The notes beneath the pieces were generated by a model. The model searched no databases and was not told the DNA's origin. It saw only the letters and a list, made by a program, of their open reading frames with translations. 64,000 nucleotides of DNA from Sanguinoderma infundibulare (Eukaryota > Basidiomycota > Agaricomycetes > Polyporales > Polyporaceae): contig JAVLRN010000010.1 of NCBI GenBank assembly GCA_032821775.1, positions 620,001 to 684,000 of the forward strand. Direction: 5' to 3'. The translations under genes and the position numbers were made by a program. Of this stretch, positions 35,049-44,666 are shown piece by piece (within the stretch, counting starts at the first letter, position 1; each line of letters starts with the position of its first letter).

Positions 35049-35195
35049 CTGGACAACATCAAGGTGAAGATCCAAGACAAGGAAGGCAACTCTCCAGATA
35101 AACAATGTGTGATGTTCGGTTGCAAGCAGCTCTAGGATGGTCGCACCCTCTCAGATTACAATATCCAGAGGAGTCAATGCTTCACCTGGATTCTC
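35049..35195 (+). pseudogene. Ubiquitin gene fragment
   Basis: Reads LDNIKVKIQDKEGNSPDKQ, then VMFGCKQL, a TAG stop, and DGRTLSDYNIQ. This is the central and C-terminal part of ubiquitin (about residues 22-70) in a single frame, with many substitutions and a nonsense codon where ubiquitin has Glu (KQLEDGRTLSDYNIQ). The N-terminal strand region and the C-terminal LRLRGG are missing. It stops where the first ~355-bp repeat begins (35196). Clearly a non-functional captured or relic fragment; ubiquitin is so conserved that the identity is secure. Confidence 0.85.
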
Positions 35196-35544
35196 TGTAG
35201 CTACAGCAATGTATTAGTCATGTTTAATATACAATTTTGGTGTCTTCTATGTGATGTGCGCAAGTCTGGACAGCCCAGCAAATCTCTGAGATACTGAACT
35301 TGTAGTCCTGCATTAGCAACTATTAGGAAGGATTAGTAAAGTAGCAGTACTGTCACTACTGCATTCCTACTTTACTACTGCAGTGCTACTTTATCTCTAA
35401 TCCTTCTAATAAAAACTAAAAAAAATGGGGACCTGTCTACTTTATGGCTAATGTGTTCTAACTCACTAATGCCCCTAATTTAGAACTAATTCCTACTTTT
35501 TAGTTGTACTTTCACCAAATTAGCCTGGAAAGGTTTTTACAGAG
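35196..35544 (+). repeat. ~355-bp direct repeat, copy 1
   Basis: Begins TGTAGCTACAGCAATGTATTAG and ends near GGAAAGGTTTTTACAGAG. It is matched along its length by copy 2 at 35811-36171 with scattered substitutions and indels. It is AT-rich and contains ATTAGGAAGGATTAG and CTAATCCTTCTAA, an internal inverted repeat. No coding capacity. The two copies lie 615 bp apart start to start, with about 265 bp of unique sequence between them. Confidence 0.85.
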
Positions 35545-35810
35545 TACTGAACCTTGTTCCGCCACCAGGGCCCCTAAGTGCTGTCTGTGTTTGTGCATGC
35601 TTCATCGCTGTCATTCTCTTGCTCCCTTTGTCGCTCTGTCATTTTCATGCTCTCCATTGCTCCATGATTTTCGCATTCTCCCTCACTCCCTTGTTTTTGC
35701 ACTGTCCCTGTGCTCACCTGGCAACTTCTGACCAGTGTACATGTTGCTAACTACATTGTTCTTGCTTGCTGTTGCTCACAGTTGTTACTGTTGGTTATCT
35801 GCTTGCTAGT

Positions 35811-36171
35811 TGTAGCTACAGCAATGTATTAGTTACCCTTAATACTAGCTTTTTATGTCTATCTTCTATGTGGTGTGTGCAAGCTCTGGACAGTCCAGCA
35901 GATCTCTGAGATACTGAACCTGTAGTCCTGGATTAGCAACCATTAGGAAGGATTAGAAAAAAATTAGCACTACTGTAGGGAAGGATTAGGGAAGGATTAG
36001 GGCCAGTAGTGCTACTTTATCCCTAATCCTTCTAAGATAGAACAAAGGAAAAGGGGGACCTACCAAATCTTAGGCTAATTTTCCCTAACTCACTAATGCT
36101 TTTCTAATGGCACTAATTTCTACTTTTTAGTTGTACTTTCACCAAAGTAGCTTGGGAAGGTTTTTCCAGAG
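35811..36171 (+). repeat. ~355-bp direct repeat, copy 2
   Basis: Same orientation as copy 1 (TGTAGCTACAGCAATGTATT at the start; GTACTTTCACCAAAGTAGC and GGAAGGTTTTTCCAGAG at the end). An extra GGAAGGATTAGGGAAGGATTAG duplication is present inside. Between the copies is a TG/CT-rich spacer with no recognisable gene. The pair could be long terminal repeats of a very short or deleted retroelement, or two insertions of one non-autonomous element. Confidence 0.85.
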
Positions 36172-36220
36172 ACTGTACAGTCCCATCAGCCACCCAGTGG
36201 CACATGTGGCTGCTGGCCCA

Positions 36221-36569
36221 CCAGAGATCCTCGGGGATTTGGGGCACAAGGCCTGTATGTCCAGTGATAAGTCCCCATACAAGTCCCATCTTGAACCACA
36301 GCCTGATGTATGCACATGGATGAGAAACTCACCATTCGACTTGAGGATACAAAGGATCTTGTTACCAGTCACAAAGCGGACCTGGAGGATACCGTGCAAA
36401 TCACAGAGGGTGACACCAATCTGGGAGATGGCATAAGACCCTTGTGGGCAAGCTTGGTGATGTGCTTGACAATGTCCTCATGCATGGTCTTGAGCCAAGA
36501 AGGGGGAGTGCAGCAGTAGGGGAGGGCAGAAGACAAAATGCCCTTGCTGGGAGTATGCATGCGACCCAT
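36221..36569 (-). pseudogene. Ribosomal protein uS15 (RPS13) gene fragment with retained intron
   Basis: From ATG at 36569 the - strand reads [18 protein letters not shown], then PPSWLKT and [14 protein letters not shown], the uS15 N terminus. One extra base then shifts the frame, after which [31 protein letters not shown] continues in the next frame. A GTGAGT donor after KSNG and a CAG acceptor about 110 bp further on bring in LVPQIPEDL, the next residues of uS15. The remaining 70 or so residues are absent. The surviving intron means the fragment came from genomic DNA, not from a processed mRNA. The frameshift and truncation make it non-functional. It lies about 50 bp beyond the end of repeat copy 2. 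Confidence 0.85.
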
Positions 36570-36966
36570 GGTAACTCTGTCAGACAATGGCCAAGCACTT
36601 GTGCAAAACGAGCAGCACACCATCAACCATGCACAGTTTTCAGATGAAGGGGAGGTCTTGAGGTCTTGTCATGGTCATTGAGCGTGCCGTTGGGCATGGG
36701 GAGTAGCAAATTTGCAGGCACCTCAGGCTACTTGGGATGGAGTGGCCACTCCCTCCAGCAGAGTGCATGCCCACATCATGGCCACCGCTGCCATCATCCA
36801 TCGCACCTCCCCAAACACCAATATTCTCCATCCTCCTGCTCCCGAATGACGACAAGTGGGCATTCCCAGACAGTGGCAAAGACAATGACACACCGTTCAT
36901 CACCACGGGCCATCATAGGATAGGTTGCGGTTTTTTCGCTTGGAGACCTTGGCGAACTCGACTGCC

Positions 36967-37237
36967 TCTTCATGTGATGTGTTCATCAGGCCACCGAGGG
37001 AATGCGAAAAGGGCTCCGCAGGACACCTGTCATGGCTGCGTGAGCATGGGGACCGGCTATGACTGTGCAGAGAGTGTGAGTGCGAGTGCGAACGACGACA
37101 GCATTGAAGGGAGCCTGACCATCAGCGAGAGTGAGACTGGTGGGGTGCACGGCTCCGTGAGCGGTGAGATCGGCGCTGAAATACATCGTAAGTTAGCAAC
37201 TGGCACGGTCCTCAGATGACGGAGTGGGACGAGATAA
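36967..37237 (+). repeat. ~270-bp duplicated block, copy 1
   Basis: Starts near CTTCATGTGATGTGTTCATC and ends near CAGATGACGGAGTGGGACG. Copy 2 at 37443-37712 matches it throughout. The + frame stays open in both copies (GNAKRAPQDTC..., SMGTGYDC, GSLTISESETGGV). The differences between copies change many amino acids, and I do not recognise the peptide. Confidence 0.8.
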
Positions 37238-37442
37238 CAGAGGGGGAACAACAGGTGCAGTACTCACATTACTGTTGCATCTCTCATTGGGCTCCCAGTG
37301 GTCACTCCTGCGAGAGCAGCCGGACTCGCAATGGTCACGGTCCCTGTCATGGTCACAGTCCCATTCCTTGTCGCAGTCATGCAGCTCCCTATCCCAGTTG
37401 CAGTCTCTGTCGCAATCTGTGTCATGGTCCCTCTCCTGGTCC

Positions 37443-37712
37443 CTCTTCATGTGGCATGTTCATGGGGCCACCGAGGGAATGCGAAAAGGCCTCCGCCAGA
37501 CACCTGTCGCAGCTGCATGAGCATGGGGACTGGCTACGACTGCATGGAGAGTGTGAGCATGAGCGCGAATGATGATGGCATTGAGGGAAGCCTGACCATC
37601 GGCGACAGTGAGACCGGTGGGGTGTGCAGCTCCATGAGTGGTGAAAACAACGCTGAAATACAGGTAAGTTAGCAAATGGCATGGTCCTCAGATGACAGGG
37701 CAGGACAAGATA
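37443..37712 (+). repeat. ~270-bp duplicated block, copy 2
   Basis: Direct copy of 36967-37237 at an offset of about 475 bp, with roughly one change in eight bases by eye. The 200 bp between the copies are a degenerate CAGTCTCT/GGTCACGGTCCC low-complexity stretch that reads as Asp/Arg/Glu runs on the - strand. Confidence 0.8.
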
Positions 37713-37869
37713 TGCCTCAGGCATGGTGATGAGGGATGCACTCGAGAGGAGAGAGATGACGTGGCGAGTGGGAGGAGAGGTCGAAGTCTTTGACACTCGA
37801 TTTGGTGGCACACCTGTGGCGCCACCGCATCGAGCGTCAAAGACTTCAACCTCTCCTCCCACTCGCCAC
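37700..37869 (-). repeat. Hairpin repeat, right copy
   Basis: GTGGCGAGTGGGAGGAGAGG (37761-37780) is the exact reverse complement of 37850-37869. Pairing continues inward with few mismatches, giving a hairpin with arms of about 46 bp and a loop centred near 37815. The left flank (37700-37760, with CTCGAGAGGAGAGAG and TGCCTCAGGCATGG) matches the right flank of the 33.6-kb copy in reverse complement. Confidence 0.85.
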
Positions 37870-38635
37870 ATTGCCTCCTCATGCAGCACCCACCCAACGT
37901 TCCTGGTGGGCTCACTATCAGTTCCGGCTCCACCTCAAAGGAGTAGGAGGCACAGGAGGAGAGTGAGGACGGTCCCCCATCAGGCGACGTGTCAGGTCAT
38001 GGCAACCCTCGTAAGTGCCATCACGCATCCTCGTCCGTAAACCAACCCCACAGTAACACATCTGCGGCTGTGTCTGGTTCATCTGGTGCACCTCAGGCTG
38101 GTGCACCTGGCCAGTTGCCACATGCTCGTCCAGGTCAAATTTCCCCTGGTGCTCCCCCAATCTCTATATCCGGCATCCCACCCCCCATGCCCCTTGAAAG
38201 CTCTCCTCGGCAAGGCACTCAGGCCGTTCCACCTCCGACAAGAGCTTGAGCTTGAGCTACTATGCCCAGTGCATTTGCTTCCTGAAACCCCCAGTTGCAT
38301 TCGGACTTGGGACCTCACACGAGCAGGGAAGCGGCCCAGTTTGCTCGTGACGCTACATGCTTGATAAGTCAAGCTCAAGCAGCACTGTATGTCGTACGCC
38401 AGGCCCAGGGACACAGTTGAGAGGGACTGGCGTCCGTCGCACGAGGCGAGCAATAGGTACCCCAAGTATGTACTCTGTCGTTCTGCGCAGAACACCGTGT
38501 CTAATGCATGAGCAGTGAGCCCTGCACCCTGCCCTTCTCAGTCTTGCATGGCTGGGCAGCTGTATAGTGCATGATACCGCTTGGGGCGACCGTCCAACCA
38601 GAGATGCATCGGATCCTTAGGCTTCGCATTCGTGC

Positions 38636-38873
38636 TAGCGCACTAGTGCACTCTCCAGCGACCGCCGGTTACGCTCAACCTTCCGGAGGCTATCCACCTC
38701 TGCAAGCGAGTGGGGACCCCAACATGTATGCTCAGCACAGCGGCTACCCTGGTGCCCCTCCCCCTCAACCATATGCCAGCTTCGTGCACGACAGTTCACC
38801 CCAAGCGGCTGTCAACCAGAACCCTTGGGCTGCACCGGGAGTACAGCACGGAGGGCAGTATGCGAGAAGATGA
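38636..38873 (+). pseudogene. Pro/Gly/Tyr-rich C-terminal fragment of an unrecognised protein
   Basis: An open stretch ending in TGA at 38871-38873 reads TAGYAQPSGGYPPLQASGD, then PNMYAQHSGYPGAPPPQPY and NQNPWAAPGVQHGGQY. The composition (Pro, Gly, Tyr, Gln, Ala) is that of a disordered activation or RNA-binding tail, and its codons look used. Further left, 37989-38249 holds another Pro/Ser/Gly-rich frame (GAPPISISGIPPPMP) ending in a stop. They may be two exons of one decayed gene; the sequence between is interrupted by stops. No family identified. Confidence 0.35.
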
Positions 38874-39624
38874 CCTAGACATGTTTGTGAATGGGTTGCT
38901 AGGCAGGATGACACATGGACCCCTGCCATATGGACCAAGGCTTGCTCATGTGTACTGTTTCACTCATGACTGGTTTCGTGTAGCCTGCTAATGAAGGGCG
39001 TGTATCTGATGTGCTGCTTTTGCTTCTCATTTTCTTGCTCTTCGACTTCTTGTATGAGTGTTAACATTCTGCCCACTTCTTCTCCCAACGATGTGTTCTG
39101 ATATCCTTAACCCCCTTCAATGTTATTCGCACCCCATGCTTCCCCTGTTCTTTTTTCTGAGTCCCAACATATGATATGATGTATGCTATCATTCTTGCCC
39201 CTTCTTGTGCCCAGTATGTGATCAATATTGTGCTGCGGCTGCACATCCAAGTATCAGTGTCCCAAGCAGTGTGTCTGAGTGTTGTCGCCATGCTTGTGTC
39301 CCGTTCGCGAACATTGCTACAAATCAAATTGCTGCAATGTATATAGTAGTGTGAAGTAGTGCAAAAGTAGTATAACTGCTGTTCCTGTCCGTGCAATAGT
39401 GCATGTTATTGCTATCTTAAAGATCCCTCTGTATATTAGTGCAAATTAGATGCAATTAGTTCAAATTAGTTTATTTTAGATTGACAGTACCTCCATTAGA
39501 TCATAGTTGCAGTTAATACATTGAATTAGCTTAGGAGGCTTTTCCTGATGGGTATGTCCTATCTGTTTGTCAACATGGACATCCGCAGGACAAACCATGT
39601 CAATTTACATGCCCTGAAGGTGGT
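38874..39624. other. AT-rich non-coding stretch
   Basis: No gene seen. TTAG-rich sequence near 39430-39530 (repeated AAATTAGTTTA-like strings) is low complexity. Confidence 0.4.
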
Positions 39625-39904
39625 AGAGTCTACACACGCCTTTGCAAGTGTGTGGTTTATTATACCGACCGCACTTGCAAGTGCATGGCCCACCGGTCCC
39701 GGTCCCCTCCCTTCTCCTATCCCCTCTCCTCTGGCCCCTCCACTAGTTTGTATTTATAGCCCTGCTATAAGCACATCTTGTACATCTTTTCAGATACAAT
39801 GATAATTGATTAATTTTCAAAAAAAAATACTACCATTCAGACTCAAACCAACAACCACCAAACACTTTACTAATAACCTATTTTACCATTACACCACTAG
39901 TTCC
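39625..39904 (-). mobile_element. tRNA-derived SINE-like element, copy A
   Basis: On the - strand it begins ACTAGTGGTGTAATGG (A-box-like, about 39901-39886), then GGTTTGAGTC (B-box-like, about 39848-39838) and a short T run. It ends in a tail carrying CACTTGCAAGTGCGGTCGG, TATAATAAACCACACACTTG and GTGTGTAGAC. The tail is shared with copy B at 40321-40562, which lies in the opposite orientation. Middle segments differ. Internal pol III promoter boxes plus a shared 3' tail are the hallmarks of SINEs. Confidence 0.6.
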
Positions 39905-40320
39905 TTATACCTATTTGGGAGGACAATGTATATAACACATACTTACAGTCCCAATGCTCACGCCTGCGCTGATGCAAGTGACTGCACCGCCTGATTCAAG
40001 TGACAGCCCATCTGATGGAGGTGCCTCACCCTGATGTCAAGCATCTCGCCCCTGATGCAAGCGTCCTCCAGGAGTGTCCCCGAAGTGCATGAAGTCCCAG
40101 TGGGGTCATACTTGCAGATGACCCCAATATTTGCAAGTCCACAGCAGTGCTCAGCCCTGGAAGGTATCTGATAGAGAACATATGCACAAAGAATTCATTC
40201 AACACTTTCCAGAGTGTGCAATTGCATCAGGGCGCCGCCATCTGGGCATTGGGTGGAGATTCATGCTGGGTCGTCACACTACATAGGGCAAATGATAGTA
40301 TTACTCCCAAGGAGTATATA

Positions 40321-40562
40321 GACTAGTGGATTAGAGTACTGTTCAAAACAAGATGGCTCGTGTTGCTGGGGGTTCAAACCCTGATTTGGCCGTTGTCTTT
40401 TCTTTCTCAGTCCAACAATCACACACCTCCGACAATTGCGCGATGGTTGCCCCTGTCTACCCTATGTGCCATCACTGCCCAGCCCCCTCCGGATCTCCCC
40501 ACGCACTTGCAAGTGTGGTTGGTATAATAAACTGTGCACTTGCAAAAGCCTGTGTAGACGGC
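40321..40562 (+). mobile_element. tRNA-derived SINE-like element, copy B
   Basis: Begins GACTAGTGGATTAGAGTACTG, with a near-consensus B box GGTTCAAACCC at 40371-40381. It ends with the tail CACTTGCAAGTGTGGTTGG, TATAATAAACTGTGCACTTG and GTGTAGAC, nearly identical to copy A. The tRNA-like head does not fold into a full tRNA. It faces copy A in inverted orientation about 420 bp away. Confidence 0.6.
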
Positions 40563-40564
40563 TC

Positions 40565-41244
40565 GAAGGTGACTTTAAAGTTGTTTCGGAACTCCTTTGT
40601 TTTTTAGAAGGTATCTTCTCATGAGTCGTTATATCCTGGATTGATGATAGCTATTGACCCTGGTTATGGCACCGTGCTTATCTCTAGATCCCACGTGGAA
40701 TAGCTGTTATCGTTTCAGCAAACATTGGTGGGACGTTCAGAGGATTTAACATAGTCGAACAGTGAAAGGTGCTGTCCGTGGCTTTCCCTTTCTTGAGGCA
40801 GTATCATCTGACCGCTTGATGATAAGATCTGAGATTCCCATTCCATTGAGGTTATTGGGCCAACCACGCTTGTGACTGGAGTTCACCACCACACTGACGG
40901 CCTCATGCTCCCCCCATGTTTCCCACCGTTTAACAGGTCTTGGCAGGTACCCAGTCTCATGCCGCATCTTACCTTAGTCTTTCCCTGCCTAAGGTGAGCT
41001 TGAACCTATGCTCTGAAGCATTCGGATCTCACTGCCTCTGCGCCAGTTGACGGACAGTCAGCCTATCGGACTTCAGCACCATGTGTCATGACGCCCATGC
41101 GGCGTCAACTCTATCAGGCTAGGCCCCATATCTAGTGCAGAACCTGGCATGCACCCACGGAGCTATATAGCGAACAAGGTCACTAATCTCCAACCCTCAG
41201 CCTCCTTGCTGTCGCCCTCGCCCCACATGTGACGGCCATTGACC
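40565..41244. other. Upstream region of the MFS pseudogene
   Basis: No gene seen. It presumably includes the former promoter of the allantoate-permease-like pseudogene. Confidence 0.4.
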
Positions 41245-42905
41245 ATGAGCACAACCGACCTCAAGGTGACATCCTGAACCTCTTCTCCTCTTAAGCACTC
41301 GGTCAGAGAGCTCAAGCACCATGCAGATGTGGAACCAGACCACCTGCAGACATTCAAGCACGAGAAGTGGCTCATGCTCAAGTTCAACATCCGCATCCTG
41401 CCCGTCCTTGCACTCATGTACCTCGCAAACACGCTCAACAAGGCCAACCTGGGCAACGCGAAGATGAATGGGATGGAGGCTGACCTGCACTTCAAGGACG
41501 GGCAGTACAACACAATCCTATCCATCTTCTTCATCCCTTACATCATTTTCTCTGCTCCAGTCGCATTCATCAGCAAGAAGTATGGTCCAAGCCGTGTTCT
41601 TCCTGTCCTCATGTTTATCTTTGAAAGCATGACACTGCTGAGTGCCATGGTAAAGAACTTTGGTGGGATGATGGCTGTTAGGTGGATCCTCGGTGAGTTT
41701 GCACACATACCGTTAGCAGAGACTTTCAACTGATTTCAAACTTTGCTCAGGAATGGCAGAGTCTGGGTTCTTCCCCCTCGTCATCTACTACCTGACGACA
41801 TTCTACCAGAGAGGAGAGCTTGCTCGTTGTCTGGCCATCTTCTATGCAGCTTCAAATATCGCGAACACCTTCTCTGGTCTCCTCACGTTTGGAGTTTTCC
41901 ATACGTTCTGCCGGACTAGCATTATGGACACCCTTCTAACACTGAAGAGCAGATATCAAGGATTCAAAGATCCCAGCATGGAGATACCTGTTCCTTATTG
42001 AAGGAGCTGCCACTGTGCTCTGTATGTCCTAGTGTTCATTCTCGCTAAGCATTGCCAGAACTCATACTTTACAGAAGTCTTATTCTTCACATTCTTCTAC
42101 TTGCCCAAGTCCGCCTCGGAGGCATGGTTTTTGAATGAAGAGGAGCGCGAGATCGCATTTCAGCGTATTCAACAGGACTCCTCGTCCATCGTGAATGAGT
42201 GGTTCATCCTCAAGGATGCTCTCAAGATCTTCACCATCCCTGCCGCCTACGCCTGGCTTGGCATCAAAATCTGCCTTGGCGTGCCCATCCAGAGTGTCGC
42301 ACTTTTCATGCCGCAGATTGTTGGCCGCCTCGGCTATGACACCATCAAGACGAACCTCTACACCGTCACACCCAACTGCATCGGCGCCATCTTCCTCCTC
42401 ATCCTCACCTTCTCATCTGATCATGCTTGGCTCTGGGTTCCCGTTCATCACTGCCGGGTTCCTGCTCATGTTTATCGGCTTCATCGTGTACGTGATGATC
42501 AACATCGAGTGCAAGTGGCGCATCGCATACTTTGCGTGCTTCATAATGATGTGGGGCACGTCTGCGCCATCAGTGCTGCTCTCGACATGGTACAACAACA
42601 ATGTCACGCACGAGGGCTGACAGATCACGCTCACGGCGCTCGGCGTGCCGCTCGCGAACCTCATGGGCCTCGTGTCATCCAACATCTTCCAAAATCAGGA
42701 TGCGCCGAGGTACATTTCTGCATTGATCATGACAGCCGCATTTGGCACAACAGGCACAATGATCACGCTGCTGCTGGGCGCGTTCATGATTATTGACAAC
42801 AAAAGGAGGGATAGGTGGGAGGGTGTCGTGCAGAGGGCAGCTGACGTGTCGACCGCAAAGCTGTGCGAGGGGCCCGATGTGCCCGAGTTCAGATGGTTCT
42901 TGTGA
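41245..42905 (+). pseudogene. Allantoate permease (DAL5/ACS) family MFS transporter, broken
   Basis: The ATG at 41245 reads MSTTDLKVTS, then an in-frame TGA (41275) before TSSPLKHSVREL. The body is well preserved: EKWLMLKFNIRILPVLALMY, LANTLNKANLGNAKMNGM (family signature at helix 1), SAPVAFISKKYGPSRVLP and GMAESGFFPLVIYYLTTFY. After the mid-loop the frame is lost near 42425 (SSDHAWLW against the expected continuation in the next frame, GSGFPFITAGFLLMFIG). A second TGA interrupts THEG/QITLTALGVPLANLMG near 42618. It ends EFRWFL with TGA at 42903-42905. Both TGA codons could each arise from CGA by C-to-T change. Earlier members of the family carry allantoate, nicotinate or vitamins. Confidence 0.85.
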
Positions 42906-43289
42906 ACCAGACCTGCATTGCAGTCCTCACTGGGATCCCCTTCATGCTTCTCCGATCCTGTCAGACCCAAGATCATATCTTGCCAACATATGATAAGCAG
43001 ATATCTGTCTCCGACCGATCCATGTTTAGTGACATTTCACAAATGCCTGACAAGCGGATTTTGTACCTGTATTCGAGCATCTAGCTAAAATCCCAATCCC
43101 ACCACACCTTCTGGGTACTTGGATTGAAGTTGACTCAGCTCCGACTCAGATGACCAGACTGCAAGCCATTCAATCCCCCTTTGGTGGACGTCTGAATCAT
43201 CGGGGTCAGACACTTCGAGAAGAAGACTGATAAATTGAATTTCCCCACCTGTTGGCGGATCAATTGCCTCATGAACATTGCATTCCTCC
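42906..43289. other. Short intergenic stretch
   Basis: No gene seen between the MFS relic and the F-box-like locus. Confidence 0.4.
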
Positions 43290-44666
43290 TCACTGGCTCA
43301 TAGAAGCATCTATTGCTGGTGGAGGACAACCGCCACTGGTTGTGATTGTCTGAAAGGAGACATTACACAATGGGATCATTGTATGACCAAGTTCAAGAAA
43401 CCTACGGTATCGAGCTGTCCTCATCACAGACATGTTGAGAATCTCACTCAACCCTGGCCATGAGAAGGAAGAGGTTTGAAATTTCCAATAGCCTGCCAGC
43501 CGGTCATCATCTTCCCAGATGGTGACGTTGATGTTCCACACATTCAGAGCATTTTTCAATGCGTCCCTGAGAGCTCCGCTTGAGAACATGTTCTTGACAT
43601 CTCCGCGACACATCTGAGGCGAATGGGGCAGTTCGATATGCACTCGGTCGATGTGCAGGGTTTGAAAAGCCCTTGACCATATGTGAGACACAATGCCACA
43701 AATACAGGACTCCCAAGTCTGTTCCGGGCTCCAAATCAGCGCTGAGTCGTATAGAGGATCTACCATTGCAATCTTGAGAGATAGGACCTCGAGGAGAGGT
43801 AGTGCAGAGATGAACATGTGAGTATTTTCTAGGCATGCGCAGATCCATTTCAATGGTGGGTGCTGACAGCGAAGTAAAACGCCTCTCACCGTGCACGGGG
43901 CGCAATTTCTCAGGTAAAGTGAGGGTTAGGCAAGTTATTGCATCGCCAAAGACACGTGGCATTGGGAAGTGTGGCCAATTGACTACAGCACTGGGCTAAG
44001 GATGGTATGTCAGATTGAATCACTTAAGCCATGAGCGAGTCGCGCAAAGAGGATAACGCTTATATTGCTAAACTCGACGTACTTGAGTTCCCTGCAGGCC
44101 GATGGCCTCCGCATCTCCATCAACTTCTCGTTGTAAGCCTGGGAAACCGTCACTCCACATGGGGTCGTTATTCCCCATATTGTCACTGCACGGAGCTTGG
44201 GGAAGGACCACACAAGATGGAGGAATGTACTGATAGAGTGGCCTTGTATCGTCACCATGAGATCAGTGAGTTGCGAAAAGAGCATGATAGAGTGGATATA
44301 ATTGGGAGGGTATAGTTTGGTGCTGAGGTCGAAATGAAGCACTTGACAGCGTCGAAGGAGGTGGGGAATCGGTGGGCGAGCGAATGGGATATGACGAGTG
44401 ACCCCGAGAGATGATACTTGGAAAACGAGGTCTACGAGGGAAGGGTCGTCTGCAATTGCATGGAGGAACAGGTCAACCTGGGCTGCTGAAAGCAGTTCAA
44501 CTTCATGGAAAATATTGTCGCGACTTCGAGGATGCCAAGCTTTGCAGGTGAGGGTGCATGCGTGCCACGTCAAGTATGTCTGGGAGACTGCGATCGTAGG
44601 ATCATAGCATGCGTCGATTGCTCTCTCTTGAAGCTCTACCAGCAGGAATGGAGTCGCAGAAGACAT
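43290..44666 (-). CDS. F-box-like/LRR-type protein, probably degenerate
   Basis: From ATG at 44666 a 218-codon frame reads PFLLVELQERAIDACYD, HACTLTCKAWHPRSRDNIF and LFLHAIADDPSLVDLVF, the usual N-terminal layout of basidiomycete F-box-like proteins (F-box helix, then hydrophobic repeats). It stops at 44010. Related sequence resumes at about 43975 as WPHFPMPRVFGDAITCLTLTLP in one frame, then shifts to another (GVLLRCQHPPLKWICACLEN to 43290). The first junction cannot be closed by an intron in the right phase, so frame damage is likely. F-box proteins select targets for ubiquitination in SCF complexes; the target here is unknown. Confidence 0.45.

Larger units (their letters stand above)
33613..37869. 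mobile_element. Candidate ~4.3-kb element bounded by inverted hairpin repeats and carrying host gene fragments
   Basis: Two copies of a hairpin-forming repeat (33613-33760 and 37700-37869) face each other in opposite orientation. Their inner flanks match as reverse complements for about 50 bp. Inside are a CT-rich tract, a ubiquitin fragment, two ~355-bp direct repeats, a ribosomal protein uS15 fragment and two ~270-bp duplicated blocks. No transposase, helicase or reverse transcriptase frame is recognisable, so any movement would have been non-autonomous. The layout resembles gene-fragment-carrying (Pack-type or Helitron-like) elements, but class, exact ends and target-site duplication are not established. 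Confidence 0.45.
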
